Source of the DNA: JAULUH01 sp032111745
GTDB lineage: Bacteria; Chloroflexota; Anaerolineae; JAAEKA01
Length of the DNA: 34,602 bases
Direction of reading: 5' to 3'
NCBI GenBank assembly: GCA_032111745.1
Contig: JAULUH010000071.1
Span: 1 to 34,602 of the forward strand
Part shown: positions 1-7,575 of the stretch, piece after piece
How positions within the stretch are numbered: the first letter of the stretch is position 1
How the letters are laid out: each line of letters opens with the position of its first letter
Position numbers and translations under genes: made by a program
The notes under the pieces: generated by a model
Databases searched by the model: none
Seen by the model: only the letters and a program-made list of their open reading frames with translations
What the model was told of the DNA's origin: nothing

Positions 1-136
1 ATACGGACTGTACTGTGGATAGGAGGTCAGCCACGTCGACCGCTTCCGCAATCACTTCCAGGCCCGGCTGGGCATCCAGCAGGGTGCGCAACGCATGACG
101 TACCCGGTCCTGATCGTCTGCTACCATGATACGCAT
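1..136 (-). CDS. Response regulator, receiver domain N-terminus (truncated by window edge)
   Basis: The 45 visible codons start at an ATG at 134-136 and run off the left edge. The sequence begins MRIMVADDQDRVRHAL, the usual first strand and helix of a CheY-like receiver, with the acidic pair at residues 7-8 that binds Mg2+. The phosphoacceptor Asp and any output domain lie outside the window. An AAGGAG ribosome site lies about 6 bases before the ATG, which fixes the start. By analogy with the LuxR-type regulator at 741-1382 it may be a NarL/FixJ-family protein, but that cannot be seen. It is divergent from the DUF6504 gene and is probably transcribed from a TATACT element at 178-183. Confidence is high for a receiver domain and low for anything further. 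Confidence 0.8.
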   Translation of the reverse strand, partial: MRIMVADDQDRVRHALRTLLDAQPGLEVIAEAVDVADLLSTVQSV

Positions 137-177
137 GAACGACTCCTTGACGACCATCGGCACCATGTCCTAGCTTC

Positions 178-206
178 AGTATAAGCCAGAACTGGTACCG
201 GGCCAT
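178..206 (-). promoter_or_regulatory. Possible sigma-70 promoter for the truncated response regulator
   Basis: On the minus strand ATGGCC (201-206) and TATACT (178-183) are 17 bases apart. The -10 is good and the -35 is poor. Transcription would begin near 171, leaving a leader of about 35 bases that contains the ribosome site. Confidence 0.4.
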
Positions 207-255
207 CGACCATCTGGGGAGTGTTGGCATTAGCCAGTTGGAGGATTTTGCCTCG

Positions 256-284
256 TTGGCCAGGGTCAGTGAACGCGCTATAAT
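256..284 (+). promoter_or_regulatory. Sigma-70 promoter placing the start site at the DUF6504 ATG (probable leaderless mRNA)
   Basis: TTGGCC (256-261) and a perfect TATAAT (279-284) are separated by 17 bases. The expected transcription start at 290-291 coincides with the ATG at 291. No Shine-Dalgarno sequence lies between the -10 box and the ATG, so the mRNA is probably leaderless. Confidence 0.65.
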
Positions 285-290
285 GGCTGC

Positions 291-659
291 ATGATCCCTA
301 TTCGCTTCATCAGTGAGCCCATCGAAGTGACCTTTGATTTACCTCCAGCCATGAGCAAAAAGCCCGGCTGCCCGCATGCCATGATCTGGCAAGGAGAGGT
401 GTTCAGGATCGTCGAGTTGTTGGCCGAGTGGCACGACTATACGCGCCGTGGCACCATGGCCAGTAACATGCGCCCTGAGCACGCCGAGACCGCTGCGCAG
501 CGCGGCTCATGGGGAGTCGGCCGCGATTACTACCGGGTGCGCACTGGCTCAGGTCGCATCTTCGACCTCTATTATGATCGCGCTCCCCGCTACTCCGGCG
601 ATCGCCTGGGGGGATGGTTCCTCTATCGAGAGCTGTCGGCCGAAACCCCACCGCAGTAG
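291..659 (+). CDS. DUF6504 family small protein
   Basis: This 122-residue protein matches the DUF6504 pattern as I know it: an N-terminal strand segment, a W-x-G-x-x-F/Y-R-I-V-E-L-L-x-x-W segment (about residues 33-46), then a D-Y-Y-R-V-R-T strand followed by F-D-L-Y-Y-D and a final G-G-W-F-L-Y-R. No catalytic residues are evident and the molecular role is unknown. In Actinobacteria such genes often sit beside DNA-damage-tolerance genes; none is present here, so that link is not supported. There is no ribosome site, and the promoter at 256-284 would start the message at the ATG itself. It is convergent with the regulator ending at 741; the 81 bases between them show no clear hairpin. Confidence 0.65.
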   Translation: MIPIRFISEPIEVTFDLPPAMSKKPGCPHAMIWQGEVFRIVELLAEWHDYTRRGTMASNMRPEHAETAAQRGSWGVGRDYYRVRTGSGRIFDLYYDRAPRYSGDRLGGWFLYRELSAETPPQ

Positions 660-740
660 CCAATCCGGACAGCCCCTACACTATACTCTGTCGAACCGGT
701 ATCGCCCCGATGACCCTACGCTTCATCCGCCGGCATGGGC

Positions 741-1382
741 CTATTCGACCAGTCGTTGCTGGATCGCCAACGCCACGGCCTCCGAGCGAGTGCTAACCCC
801 CAGCTTGGACAGGATATTGCTCACGTGGGCCTTGGCCGTGGCCCTGCTGACCACGAGGCGCTCGGCGATCTCAGGATTGCTCATGCCCTGAACCAGCAGC
901 CCCAATACCTCGCGCTCACGTGCCGTTAGCTGGTAGTCCGACCCGGCCGGTCGAGGCTCGTTCTCGATCAGTGCTCGCACCGCCTCCGGAGCCAGGGTCG
1001 AGCGGCCAGCATAGGCTGCATGGATGGCCGCCGCCAGGTCGTCTATCGAGACATTTTTCAGCAAATAGCCGATGGCACCAGCACCCAATGCCTCGCGTAC
1101 CAGATCTCGCTCCTCAAAGCTGGTCAGTGCCACTACCTGCACCTGTGGCCAGTGGCTGCGAATAGCGCGAGTGGTCTCAGCCCCGCTCATGCGGGGCATT
1201 ACCAGGTCCATGATCACCACATCCGGGCGTACCTTCTCACAGATCTGCAATGCCTCCAGGCCATCACGCGCCTCACCAACCAGCTCCAGCTCCGGTTTGG
1301 CCCGTAGAAACGCCGCCAGACCTCGGCGTACCATATCGTGATCGTCCACGACCATGACGCGGATGGGGACAACATCATCCAT
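741..1382 (-). CDS. NarL/FixJ-type response regulator (REC + LuxR HTH)
   Basis: A 213-residue DNA-binding response regulator. The receiver domain spans about residues 7-125, with acidic residues D13/D14, phosphoacceptor D59 in V-I-M-D-L-V-M-P, T87 and K109. A LuxR-type helix-turn-helix covers about 145-210 (L-T-A-R-E-R-E-V-L-G-L-L, then S-N-P-E-I-A-E-R-L, then A-K-A-H-V-S-N-I-L). I chose the ATG at 1380-1382 because residue numbering then fits the family and the codon overlaps the end of the kinase gene (stop at 1375-1377), implying translational coupling. An in-frame ATG at 1407-1409 would add nine residues. The cognate partner is almost certainly the HisKA_3 kinase just upstream. Target genes are not apparent. 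Confidence 0.93.
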   Translation of the reverse strand: MDDVVPIRVMVVDDHDMVRRGLAAFLRAKPELELVGEARDGLEALQICEKVRPDVVIMDLVMPRMSGAETTRAIRSHWPQVQVVALTSFEERDLVREALGAGAIGYLLKNVSIDDLAAAIHAAYAGRSTLAPEAVRALIENEPRPAGSDYQLTAREREVLGLLVQGMSNPEIAERLVVSRATAKAHVSNILSKLGVSTRSEAVALAIQQRLVE

Positions 1383-4300
1383 AGCTGTGCGCTCCTGTAC
1401 GCTCGACATCCATCGCCCCCACCGGTTCCTCCGTGGTGCTCGCCGGCCAGACCAGCCTTAATCGCGTCCCGTGGCCCGGCTTGCTCGCGATGTCCACTGC
1501 AGCTCCCACGGCCTTGGCTCGCTCGCCCACAATCCGCAGGCCCAGGTGATCGGATGGTACTCTGGATGGATCAAAACCGATTCCATCGTCCACGATCTCA
1601 AGCTCTGCCCGCTCTATGCTGTCCTCACCCTCGCTCGTCCCTGGTTTCCTGGCACATCTCAAGGATATCGACACATTGCTGGCCCTGGCATGTTTGACCA
1701 CGTTGTTCAGGGCTTCCTGCGCAATGCGATACAGCGCCAGATGCACGTCCTCGGGCAGCTCACAGGCTCCCTCCGCACTCAAAGTCACGGCCACACCAGC
1801 CCGCCCGGTTACAGCGTCGCCTAGCTGGTGCAGCAGGTCTTCCAGGTCGGCTTCCGCCAGGACCGCGGGCCGCAGCTCCAGTAGTAGAGTCCGCATCTCC
1901 GCCAGCGCACCGCGACTGAGCTGCCGCAGATCCTTTAGCAAGGCACGCCCCTGTTCGGGATCCTGGGCATAGGTGGCCGGCAGCACCTCGGCTAACAGGC
2001 TGGCCGAGAACAGAGTCTGCGTTACGGCATCGTGCAGCTCCCTGGCCAGCCGTCCCCGTTCCTGCAACACAGCCGCCTGTTGGGCCGTCTCGTAGAGTTG
2101 GGTGTTCTCGATGGCAGCACCGGTCTGATGAGCAAGAACCTGCAGCACCTTCAGATCCGTTTCGTCGAAGGCGTTGACCCGATCGCTTTGCACGTCCAGG
2201 ACCCCGATGACCTGGCCTTTGACCTTGATGGGGACCACCAGCTCGGACAGCGTCTGGCTACCTTCCAGCAGGACGTAGCGCGGATCCCGGCGCACATCGG
2301 GCACCAGCAGGGGCCGCCCGGTGGACGCCACTACTCCAGTCAGCCCTTCCTGGCCGATCTTCAGCCGCGGTGGCCTGAACACAAACCCGGGGCTGTCCCA
2401 TAGCACCCCCGCGCCCACCCGATAGACGATCTCATCGCCCTCGCGCAGTCCGATCCCCACGTGATAGTAGCCAAAGGTGTCGCGTACCAGGCGTACCACC
2501 TGCTCTAATGTCTCATCCACCGGCATGATCGAGGTGATCTCGCTGCCCACCTCACCCAAAACGCGAAATTGCTCGGCTCGCCGCTGCTCCGCATCGAACC
2601 GCCGCGCGTTGTCGATGGCCAGCGCCGCGCGCTGGGCCAGGGCCGAAAATAGCCGCTGCTCCTCGGTGTCGAAGACATGAGTATGCGTGTGGCCGACCAG
2701 GAAGACGCCAAAGGTCCCGCCGTTGATCGTAATCGGCAACAACATCATTGCCTCAATACCTTCAGCCAGGGCCATCTCGAAGAGTCCTTCATGCGCTTTA
2801 TTGACGAGAGGATCGTTGGCCATATCTTCACTGATCGCCGTCTCCCCTGTCGATAGGATGTGCTCCAACACCTTGTTCTGGCGGCCGGCTACCACCTGCC
2901 CGGCCGTCACCGCGCTAAAGCCTTGCGCCACCTGAATCACAGGGTTTCCGCGCGCGGTGTCCCAACAGATCACCGCGCTCTTGTCGGCTCCCAGGTTGTC
3001 GACCGTGATGTCAGCCACCGCCTGCAACACCTGGTTCAGCTCCAGGTGCCGGTACAACTCCATATCGGCCTTGTAAAGGGCCTCCAGCGCTTGCCCGCGC
3101 CGGTCGATCTCTTCAGTGCGCGCTCGTACCTGTGCTTCCAGCGCGCGACTGCGAGCCTCCACACTGCGCAGCCGCAGGCCATACGCCGCTGCCACTGCCG
3201 CCATCAGCAGCACCATGGCGGCGCCGCGCAGCCACCAGGTCTGCCAAATCGGCGGCACAACTGTCACCCGTAGGGCCGTGCCAGGATCGCTCCACGCGCC
3301 GTCGTTATTGGAGCCCCGGATCTGCAAGGTATATGTCCCACCAGGCAGGTTGGTGTACCGGCCAACCCGGCTATTCCCGGTAACGTTCCACTCCCGGTCG
3401 AAGCCGTCCAACATGTAGGCGTATTGATTGAGACTCGGCTGCGCAAAGCTCAGGGCGGCCAGCTCAAACTCAAAGAAGTTGTTGGGCCAGCGCAAGGTGA
3501 TTTGCTCAAGGCCACCCAATGTTGTGGGCTGTGCCATCGGCTGCCCTCCTTGGGTCAGTGAGGTCAGTACTACCGGTGGTGGCCGAGGATTATCTTCGAT
3601 CTGTGCAGGGTTGAACCGGTTCAGCCCTTGCGCGCCTCCTACATAGATGTCGCCGGTCACATTACGCACGATGGCGCCCCCTGTACAGTCTCCTGCCTGT
3701 ACGCCGTCGCCGGTGCCGAAGACACGAAACCGCTCCATCGCCGGATCGAAACGAGCGATGCCCCTACTCGTGCTCACCCACAGGTAGCCCCTGGGGTCCT
3801 GTACAACGCCACATACCTGATCGCTGGGTAAGCCTCGCTTCACTGTGTAATGAGCTGCCAGCTCTCGATCCGGGCCGAATTGATACAGGCCGTTGTCTGC
3901 GCTTACCCATAGGTTGCGCCGCGTGTCCTCAAACAGCGCCGAGACCTTGCCCTCCAATAGGGTGATCGGCTGGCTGGCATCGCCCTCGTAGCGGATCACC
4001 TGGCCAACCCCGGGATCCAACCGATAGAGGCCCTTGCCAGTTCCAAACCAGAGGACGCCACTGGTATCCTCCAGTATCGCCCACACGATGTTACCCCAGT
4101 TCAGCGCATCCTCCGGCTCCAGCCACAAAGTGGTGAAGGTTCCAGTGTTCCGGTCGAAGCGGCTCACTCCCCCAAGCACCGATCCTACCCACAACGTGCC
4201 CTGGTGATCCGCATACAGGGCCGAGACCTGGTTCTGGCTCAAGGTATGGGGATCCTCCGGGTCTGCCTCGTAGTGGTCGAAACGCGCAGAACCCGTCCCT

Positions 4301-5814
4301 TCCCGTGCCCTTTTCAGTTCAGCCAGCGGGACGTGATAAAGGCCGTGGTTAGCAGTCCCCACCCACAGATCACCCTCTCGGTCCTGCAGCAGAACGGTAA
4401 TGCTGCTGCCGCTCAAACCATGAAGATCGCCAGGCTGGTATCTCAAATGCCCAAAGCTCAGCCCACTTCGATCGAGCCATTGCAGGCCGTGATCACCGCC
4501 CAGCCACACCTCCCCTGCAGGGTCGGCAAGCACCGAGTTAACACGGCCTTCGTCAATGCTGCCAGGGTCGGCCGGATTGTGCCCGTACCACTGGAAGCGC
4601 TGCCGGCTGGGGTAGGAGACGTTGGCACCTCCTGCCGTAGCTACCCACAGCCCGCCGCCCTGATCCTGCATCAACCCGTTGATGGTGTCGTTGCTCAGGC
4701 TGGCCTGGTCGGCGGTCTGATGCCGGTAGTGCATGAATGCCCCGGTGCCTGGTTCTAGGCGATCCAATCCTCTATCAGTGCCGATCCAGAGGCTGCCCGC
4801 ATCGTCTTCGAAAAGGGACTGAATCGCATCGCTGGACAGGCTGGCGCTGTCCAGCACATCATGGCGAAAATGCTCGGCCCGGCCGGTCTCCGGGTCCAGC
4901 CGGTCCAATCCGCCATCGAGAGTGCCCACCCACAGAGCACCCGTACGGTCCTGGAGGACCGTGCGGGTTCGATCGCTGGCCAGGCTGCTCGGATCTGATG
5001 GGTCGTGGCCATAGTGAGTGCAGCGCCCGCTATTGGGATCGAGCCGGTCCACTCCATGCTCGGTTGCCAGCCATAGCATTCCCTCCAGATCTTGCCAGAT
5101 ATCGTAAATAATCTCTGAGCCGATGCTGCTAGGCTCATCCGGGTCAGGCAGAAAGCGATCAAACTGCTCCGTTTCCCGATTCATGCGGTTGAGGCCAGCA
5201 TCCCACGTGGCAATCCAAAGACGCCCTTGCCGATCCTCAAGGATGGATCCTACGACGTTACTGCTGAGACTGGCAGGGTTCCGAGGGTCATGACCATACC
5301 GCGTGAAGCGACCAGTATCCCTGTCCAGGCGGTTCAGCCCACCCTCAGTGCCCACCCACAGTGTACCCCCAGTGTCCTCATACAGCGCCAATACGCTATT
5401 GCTGCTCAGACTCGTAGGATCCTCAGGGTCATGCCGAAACGTCTCGAACTCGTAACCGTCGTACCGGCCCAGGCCATCCTGGGTACCAAACCACACGAAC
5501 CCCTGGTGATCCTGCAGAACCGCACGGACTACCTGGTGTGGCAGCCCATCTTCTGTCCCCAGGTGGCTGAAGGACAGCTGCTGAGCCTCTATGGCGGGCC
5601 TCTCAGGCTGCACCACGCGCTGTGACACCCTGGGGTCGTCCAGGACACTGTAGGCCAGAACCCTCGGCTCGCCTCCACCCAACCCCAGCCCTATCAGCGC
5701 CAGGATCAAGAGCAATCCTGGCCCATGTTTGACGCGCCTGATCCACTGGCCTAAACCCAGACTGGCATCGCCGCAAGTCGATTCGAACCTCGGGGCCTGG
5801 ATCAACCTCTCCAT
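1375..5814 (-). CDS. Giant sensor histidine kinase: 14-blade propeller, Y_Y_Y, two GAF, HisKA_3
   Basis: A membrane sensor of about 1480 residues. In order: a hydrophobic signal/anchor near the N-terminus; about 14 two-component propeller repeats of the form L-x-E-D-x-x-G-x-L-W-V-G-T-x-x-G-L-x-R-L-D, enough for two seven-bladed propellers; a Y_Y_Y Ig-like domain ending G-T-Y-T-L-Q-I-R-G-S-N-N-D-G; a transmembrane helix around nt 3170-3240; a coiled segment; two GAF domains; and a HisKA_3 dimerisation domain with L-A-R-E-L-H-D-A (phospho-His near nt 2038). It ends in an HATPase domain with N-box (E-A-L-N-N-V-V-K-H-A) and D-D-G-I-G-F-D. The layout resembles Bacteroides polysaccharide sensors, but with NarX-type kinase modules and no fused regulator. 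An ATG at 5814 is preceded by AGGGA; a GTG at 5856 is an alternative. A TAAACT box lies at 5868-5873, with a weak -35. The ligand is unknown. Confidence 0.92.
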   Translation of the reverse strand: MERLIQAPRFESTCGDASLGLGQWIRRVKHGPGLLLILALIGLGLGGGEPRVLAYSVLDDPRVSQRVVQPERPAIEAQQLSFSHLGTEDGLPHQVVRAVLQDHQGFVWFGTQDGLGRYDGYEFETFRHDPEDPTSLSSNSVLALYEDTGGTLWVGTEGGLNRLDRDTGRFTRYGHDPRNPASLSSNVVGSILEDRQGRLWIATWDAGLNRMNRETEQFDRFLPDPDEPSSIGSEIIYDIWQDLEGMLWLATEHGVDRLDPNSGRCTHYGHDPSDPSSLASDRTRTVLQDRTGALWVGTLDGGLDRLDPETGRAEHFRHDVLDSASLSSDAIQSLFEDDAGSLWIGTDRGLDRLEPGTGAFMHYRHQTADQASLSNDTINGLMQDQGGGLWVATAGGANVSYPSRQRFQWYGHNPADPGSIDEGRVNSVLADPAGEVWLGGDHGLQWLDRSGLSFGHLRYQPGDLHGLSGSSITVLLQDREGDLWVGTANHGLYHVPLAELKRAREGTGSARFDHYEADPEDPHTLSQNQVSALYADHQGTLWVGSVLGGVSRFDRNTGTFTTLWLEPEDALNWGNIVWAILEDTSGVLWFGTGKGLYRLDPGVGQVIRYEGDASQPITLLEGKVSALFEDTRRNLWVSADNGLYQFGPDRELAAHYTVKRGLPSDQVCGVVQDPRGYLWVSTSRGIARFDPAMERFRVFGTGDGVQAGDCTGGAIVRNVTGDIYVGGAQGLNRFNPAQIEDNPRPPPVVLTSLTQGGQPMAQPTTLGGLEQITLRWPNNFFEFELAALSFAQPSLNQYAYMLDGFDREWNVTGNSRVGRYTNLPGGTYTLQIRGSNNDGAWSDPGTALRVTVVPPIWQTWWLRGAAMVLLMAAVAAAYGLRLRSVEARSRALEAQVRARTEEIDRRGQALEALYKADMELYRHLELNQVLQAVADITVDNLGADKSAVICWDTARGNPVIQVAQGFSAVTAGQVVAGRQNKVLEHILSTGETAISEDMANDPLVNKAHEGLFEMALAEGIEAMMLLPITINGGTFGVFLVGHTHTHVFDTEEQRLFSALAQRAALAIDNARRFDAEQRRAEQFRVLGEVGSEITSIMPVDETLEQVVRLVRDTFGYYHVGIGLREGDEIVYRVGAGVLWDSPGFVFRPPRLKIGQEGLTGVVASTGRPLLVPDVRRDPRYVLLEGSQTLSELVVPIKVKGQVIGVLDVQSDRVNAFDETDLKVLQVLAHQTGAAIENTQLYETAQQAAVLQERGRLARELHDAVTQTLFSASLLAEVLPATYAQDPEQGRALLKDLRQLSRGALAEMRTLLLELRPAVLAEADLEDLLHQLGDAVTGRAGVAVTLSAEGACELPEDVHLALYRIAQEALNNVVKHARASNVSISLRCARKPGTSEGEDSIERAELEIVDDGIGFDPSRVPSDHLGLRIVGERAKAVGAAVDIASKPGHGTRLRLVWPASTTEEPVGAMDVERTGAHSYG

Positions 5815-5856
5815 GGCTGAACATCCCTGACCACGATACCGCTGACCATCCGCCAC

Positions 5857-6065
5857 ATCTCACCTTCAGTTTACCACACTTTGTGCGTTTGTGCAGTGGC
5901 GTGAAATCGGTCTCCAGTCAGGACTGCGTCTGACACCTCAATGTTCTCTTAGGACCTCCACCTTCCTCTTCATTCTGGCCCCACCGGGCCTGATCTTGCT
6001 CTGCATCATCTGCGTCCGTCCTGGTTTGCCTCTGGGATTCATGTTCGTGTTCTCCCCACCCCAAG
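5857..6065. other. Intergenic region upstream of the sensor kinase and aminotransferase
   Basis: This divergent spacer has no convincing gene. Near 5876-5895 it carries a short string of the 'ctttgtgcgtttgtg' type, related to the degenerate pyrimidine-rich strings seen elsewhere in the window. A TAAACT box on the minus strand (5868-5873) is the best candidate -10 for the kinase. The rest holds nothing recognisable up to the promoter at 6066. Confidence 0.5.
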
Positions 6066-6094
6066 TTGACAGGATCGCTGCAGCTTCGTACAAT
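6066..6094 (+). promoter_or_regulatory. Near-consensus sigma-70 promoter for the aminotransferase/aldehyde dehydrogenase genes
   Basis: A perfect TTGACA (6066-6071) and TACAAT (6089-6094) are separated by exactly 17 bases. The predicted start near 6101 gives a leader of about 84 bases before the ATG at 6185. Confidence 0.8.
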
Positions 6095-6184
6095 GAAACC
6101 GGTCAGAGACAGCGAGGTCGAGACACGCGGCATCGGCCAGTCTGAGGTCGATGCTGTGTTTTGCCTGAGAAGGAACACCAACCT

Positions 6185-7505
6185 ATGGACACCCCCACCC
6201 GTCCATCGCCGGCAGATATCCTGGCAGCCGAAAAGCGCTATGTCCTCCACACCTGGCAGCTCACGCAACCAGCCTGGGATGCCCCCCTGGTTGTGGGGGG
6301 AGAAGGGGCCTGGTTCTGGGATGCCGATGGACATCGCTATCTGGACCTGAGCGCCCAGGCCCAGTGCAACCACCTCGGCCATCAGCATCCGGCCCTGGTC
6401 GCCGCCATCCAACAGCAGGCCGCCGAGCTCTGCTTCATCCACAACGCCTGGGGCTCCCCACCTCGAGCCCAGCTGGCCGAGCGCTTGATAGCCAAGAGCA
6501 ACCTCGTTGGTGGCAAGGTATACTTCACCATGGATGGTGCTGAGGCCACCGAGCACGCGATCAAGATAGCCCGCTGGATCACCGGGCGGCGCAAGATCAT
6601 CGGCCGCTACCGCTCCTATCACGGCGCCACCAGCCATGCTATCGCCCTCAGTGGGGATTCGCGCAACTGGCGCACGGCCAGCGTGCCCGATATGGTACAT
6701 GCCTTGCCCCCCTACTGCTACCGCTGCCCCTTCGGCCTGGCCTACCCCCAGTGCGGCCTGCACTGCGCCGCCCATATCGGCGACATCATCGAGTGGGAAG
6801 GGCCTGATACTGTGGCTGCCGTCTTCGTAGAACCCGTGGTGGGAACTAACGGCCTGTTCGCCGGCCCAGGCGACTACTGGCGCCGGCTCAGATCAATCTG
6901 CGACCGCTACGGCGTGTTGCTCGTCGCCGACGAGGTCATGACCGGCTTCGGCCGTACCGGCACCTGGTTTGGCTGGCAGCACTGGCCCGACGCACCCCCA
7001 GACATGATGCTGTTGGGCAAAGGGCTAACCGCAGCCCACCTGCCCCTGGGTGCAGTCCTGCTCAATCAACGCACCGCGGTCTTTTTCGACGAGAATCCCT
7101 TGCCCACTGGCCTGACCTATGCCGGTCACACCCTCTGCTGCGCCGCGGGCGTGGCTGCAATCGACACCTACGAGCGCGAGAACTTGGTCCAGCGCAGCCA
7201 CGAACTCGGCACCTGGATGCATCACCGCCTGCGGGACATCGCAGGCCGCCATCCCAGCGTCGGCGACGCTCGCGATATCGGCCTGTTTGCCGCCCTGGAG
7301 CTGGTGGCCGATCAGCAAACTCGCCAGCCCCTGGCACCGTGGCCCCAGGTCCCCCCTTCGCTGAGCCAGTTGGCGGCCGAGGCCAAGAAGCGGGGCGTTG
7401 TCCTGGGTATCCGCGGCAACCTGATCATCCTGTCGCCCCCCCTGAACATCCCCGAAGAGGATCTCGCCTGGGGATTGGACGTGCTGGACGACCTCTTGCA
7501 CATAA
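6185..7505 (+). CDS. Class III PLP-dependent aminotransferase (3' end in assembly gap)
   Basis: About 440 codons of a fold-type I, class III aminotransferase are visible. Landmarks are G-A-E-A-T-E-H-A-I-K-I-A-R (cofactor phosphate region), Y-H-G-A-T, the L-L-V-A-D-E-V-M-T-G-F-G-R-T-G segment and the Schiff-base lysine K279 in L-L-G-K-G-L. A cysteine-rich insert with Y-C-Y-R-C-P-F-G places it with the taurine/omega-amino acid:pyruvate-like subgroup rather than with ArgD. The ATG at 6185 has AAGGA about 10 bases upstream; a TTG at 6161 is possible. The frame enters the N gap at 7506, where the family's usual C-terminus is nearly complete, so the true stop is probably in or just after the gap. 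If exactly ten bases are missing, the frame would run to 7564. It is followed by an aldehyde dehydrogenase, suggesting stepwise amine-to-acid oxidation. The substrate is not determinable. Confidence 0.88.
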
Positions 7506-7515
7506 NNNNNNNNNN
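7506..7515. other. Assembly gap (10 N)
   Basis: Ten undetermined bases lie between the aminotransferase and the aldehyde dehydrogenase. Ten N is a common placeholder, so the true gap length is unknown and the distance between the two genes should not be trusted. Confidence 0.99.
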
Positions 7516-7575
7516 TAACCGATGCCGCCTGCACGGCCCCACCCCCGAACCCATAGCCTATTGAGGAGCAACACC

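Noticed and set aside
5918..6775. Minus-strand frame opposite the aminotransferase
   Set aside because: Antisense of conserved aminotransferase motifs and of the promoter region; no domain found.
7516..7564. C-terminal extension of the aminotransferase beyond the gap
   Set aside because: The frame after the N run depends on an unknown gap length, and the predicted tail is not like the family.
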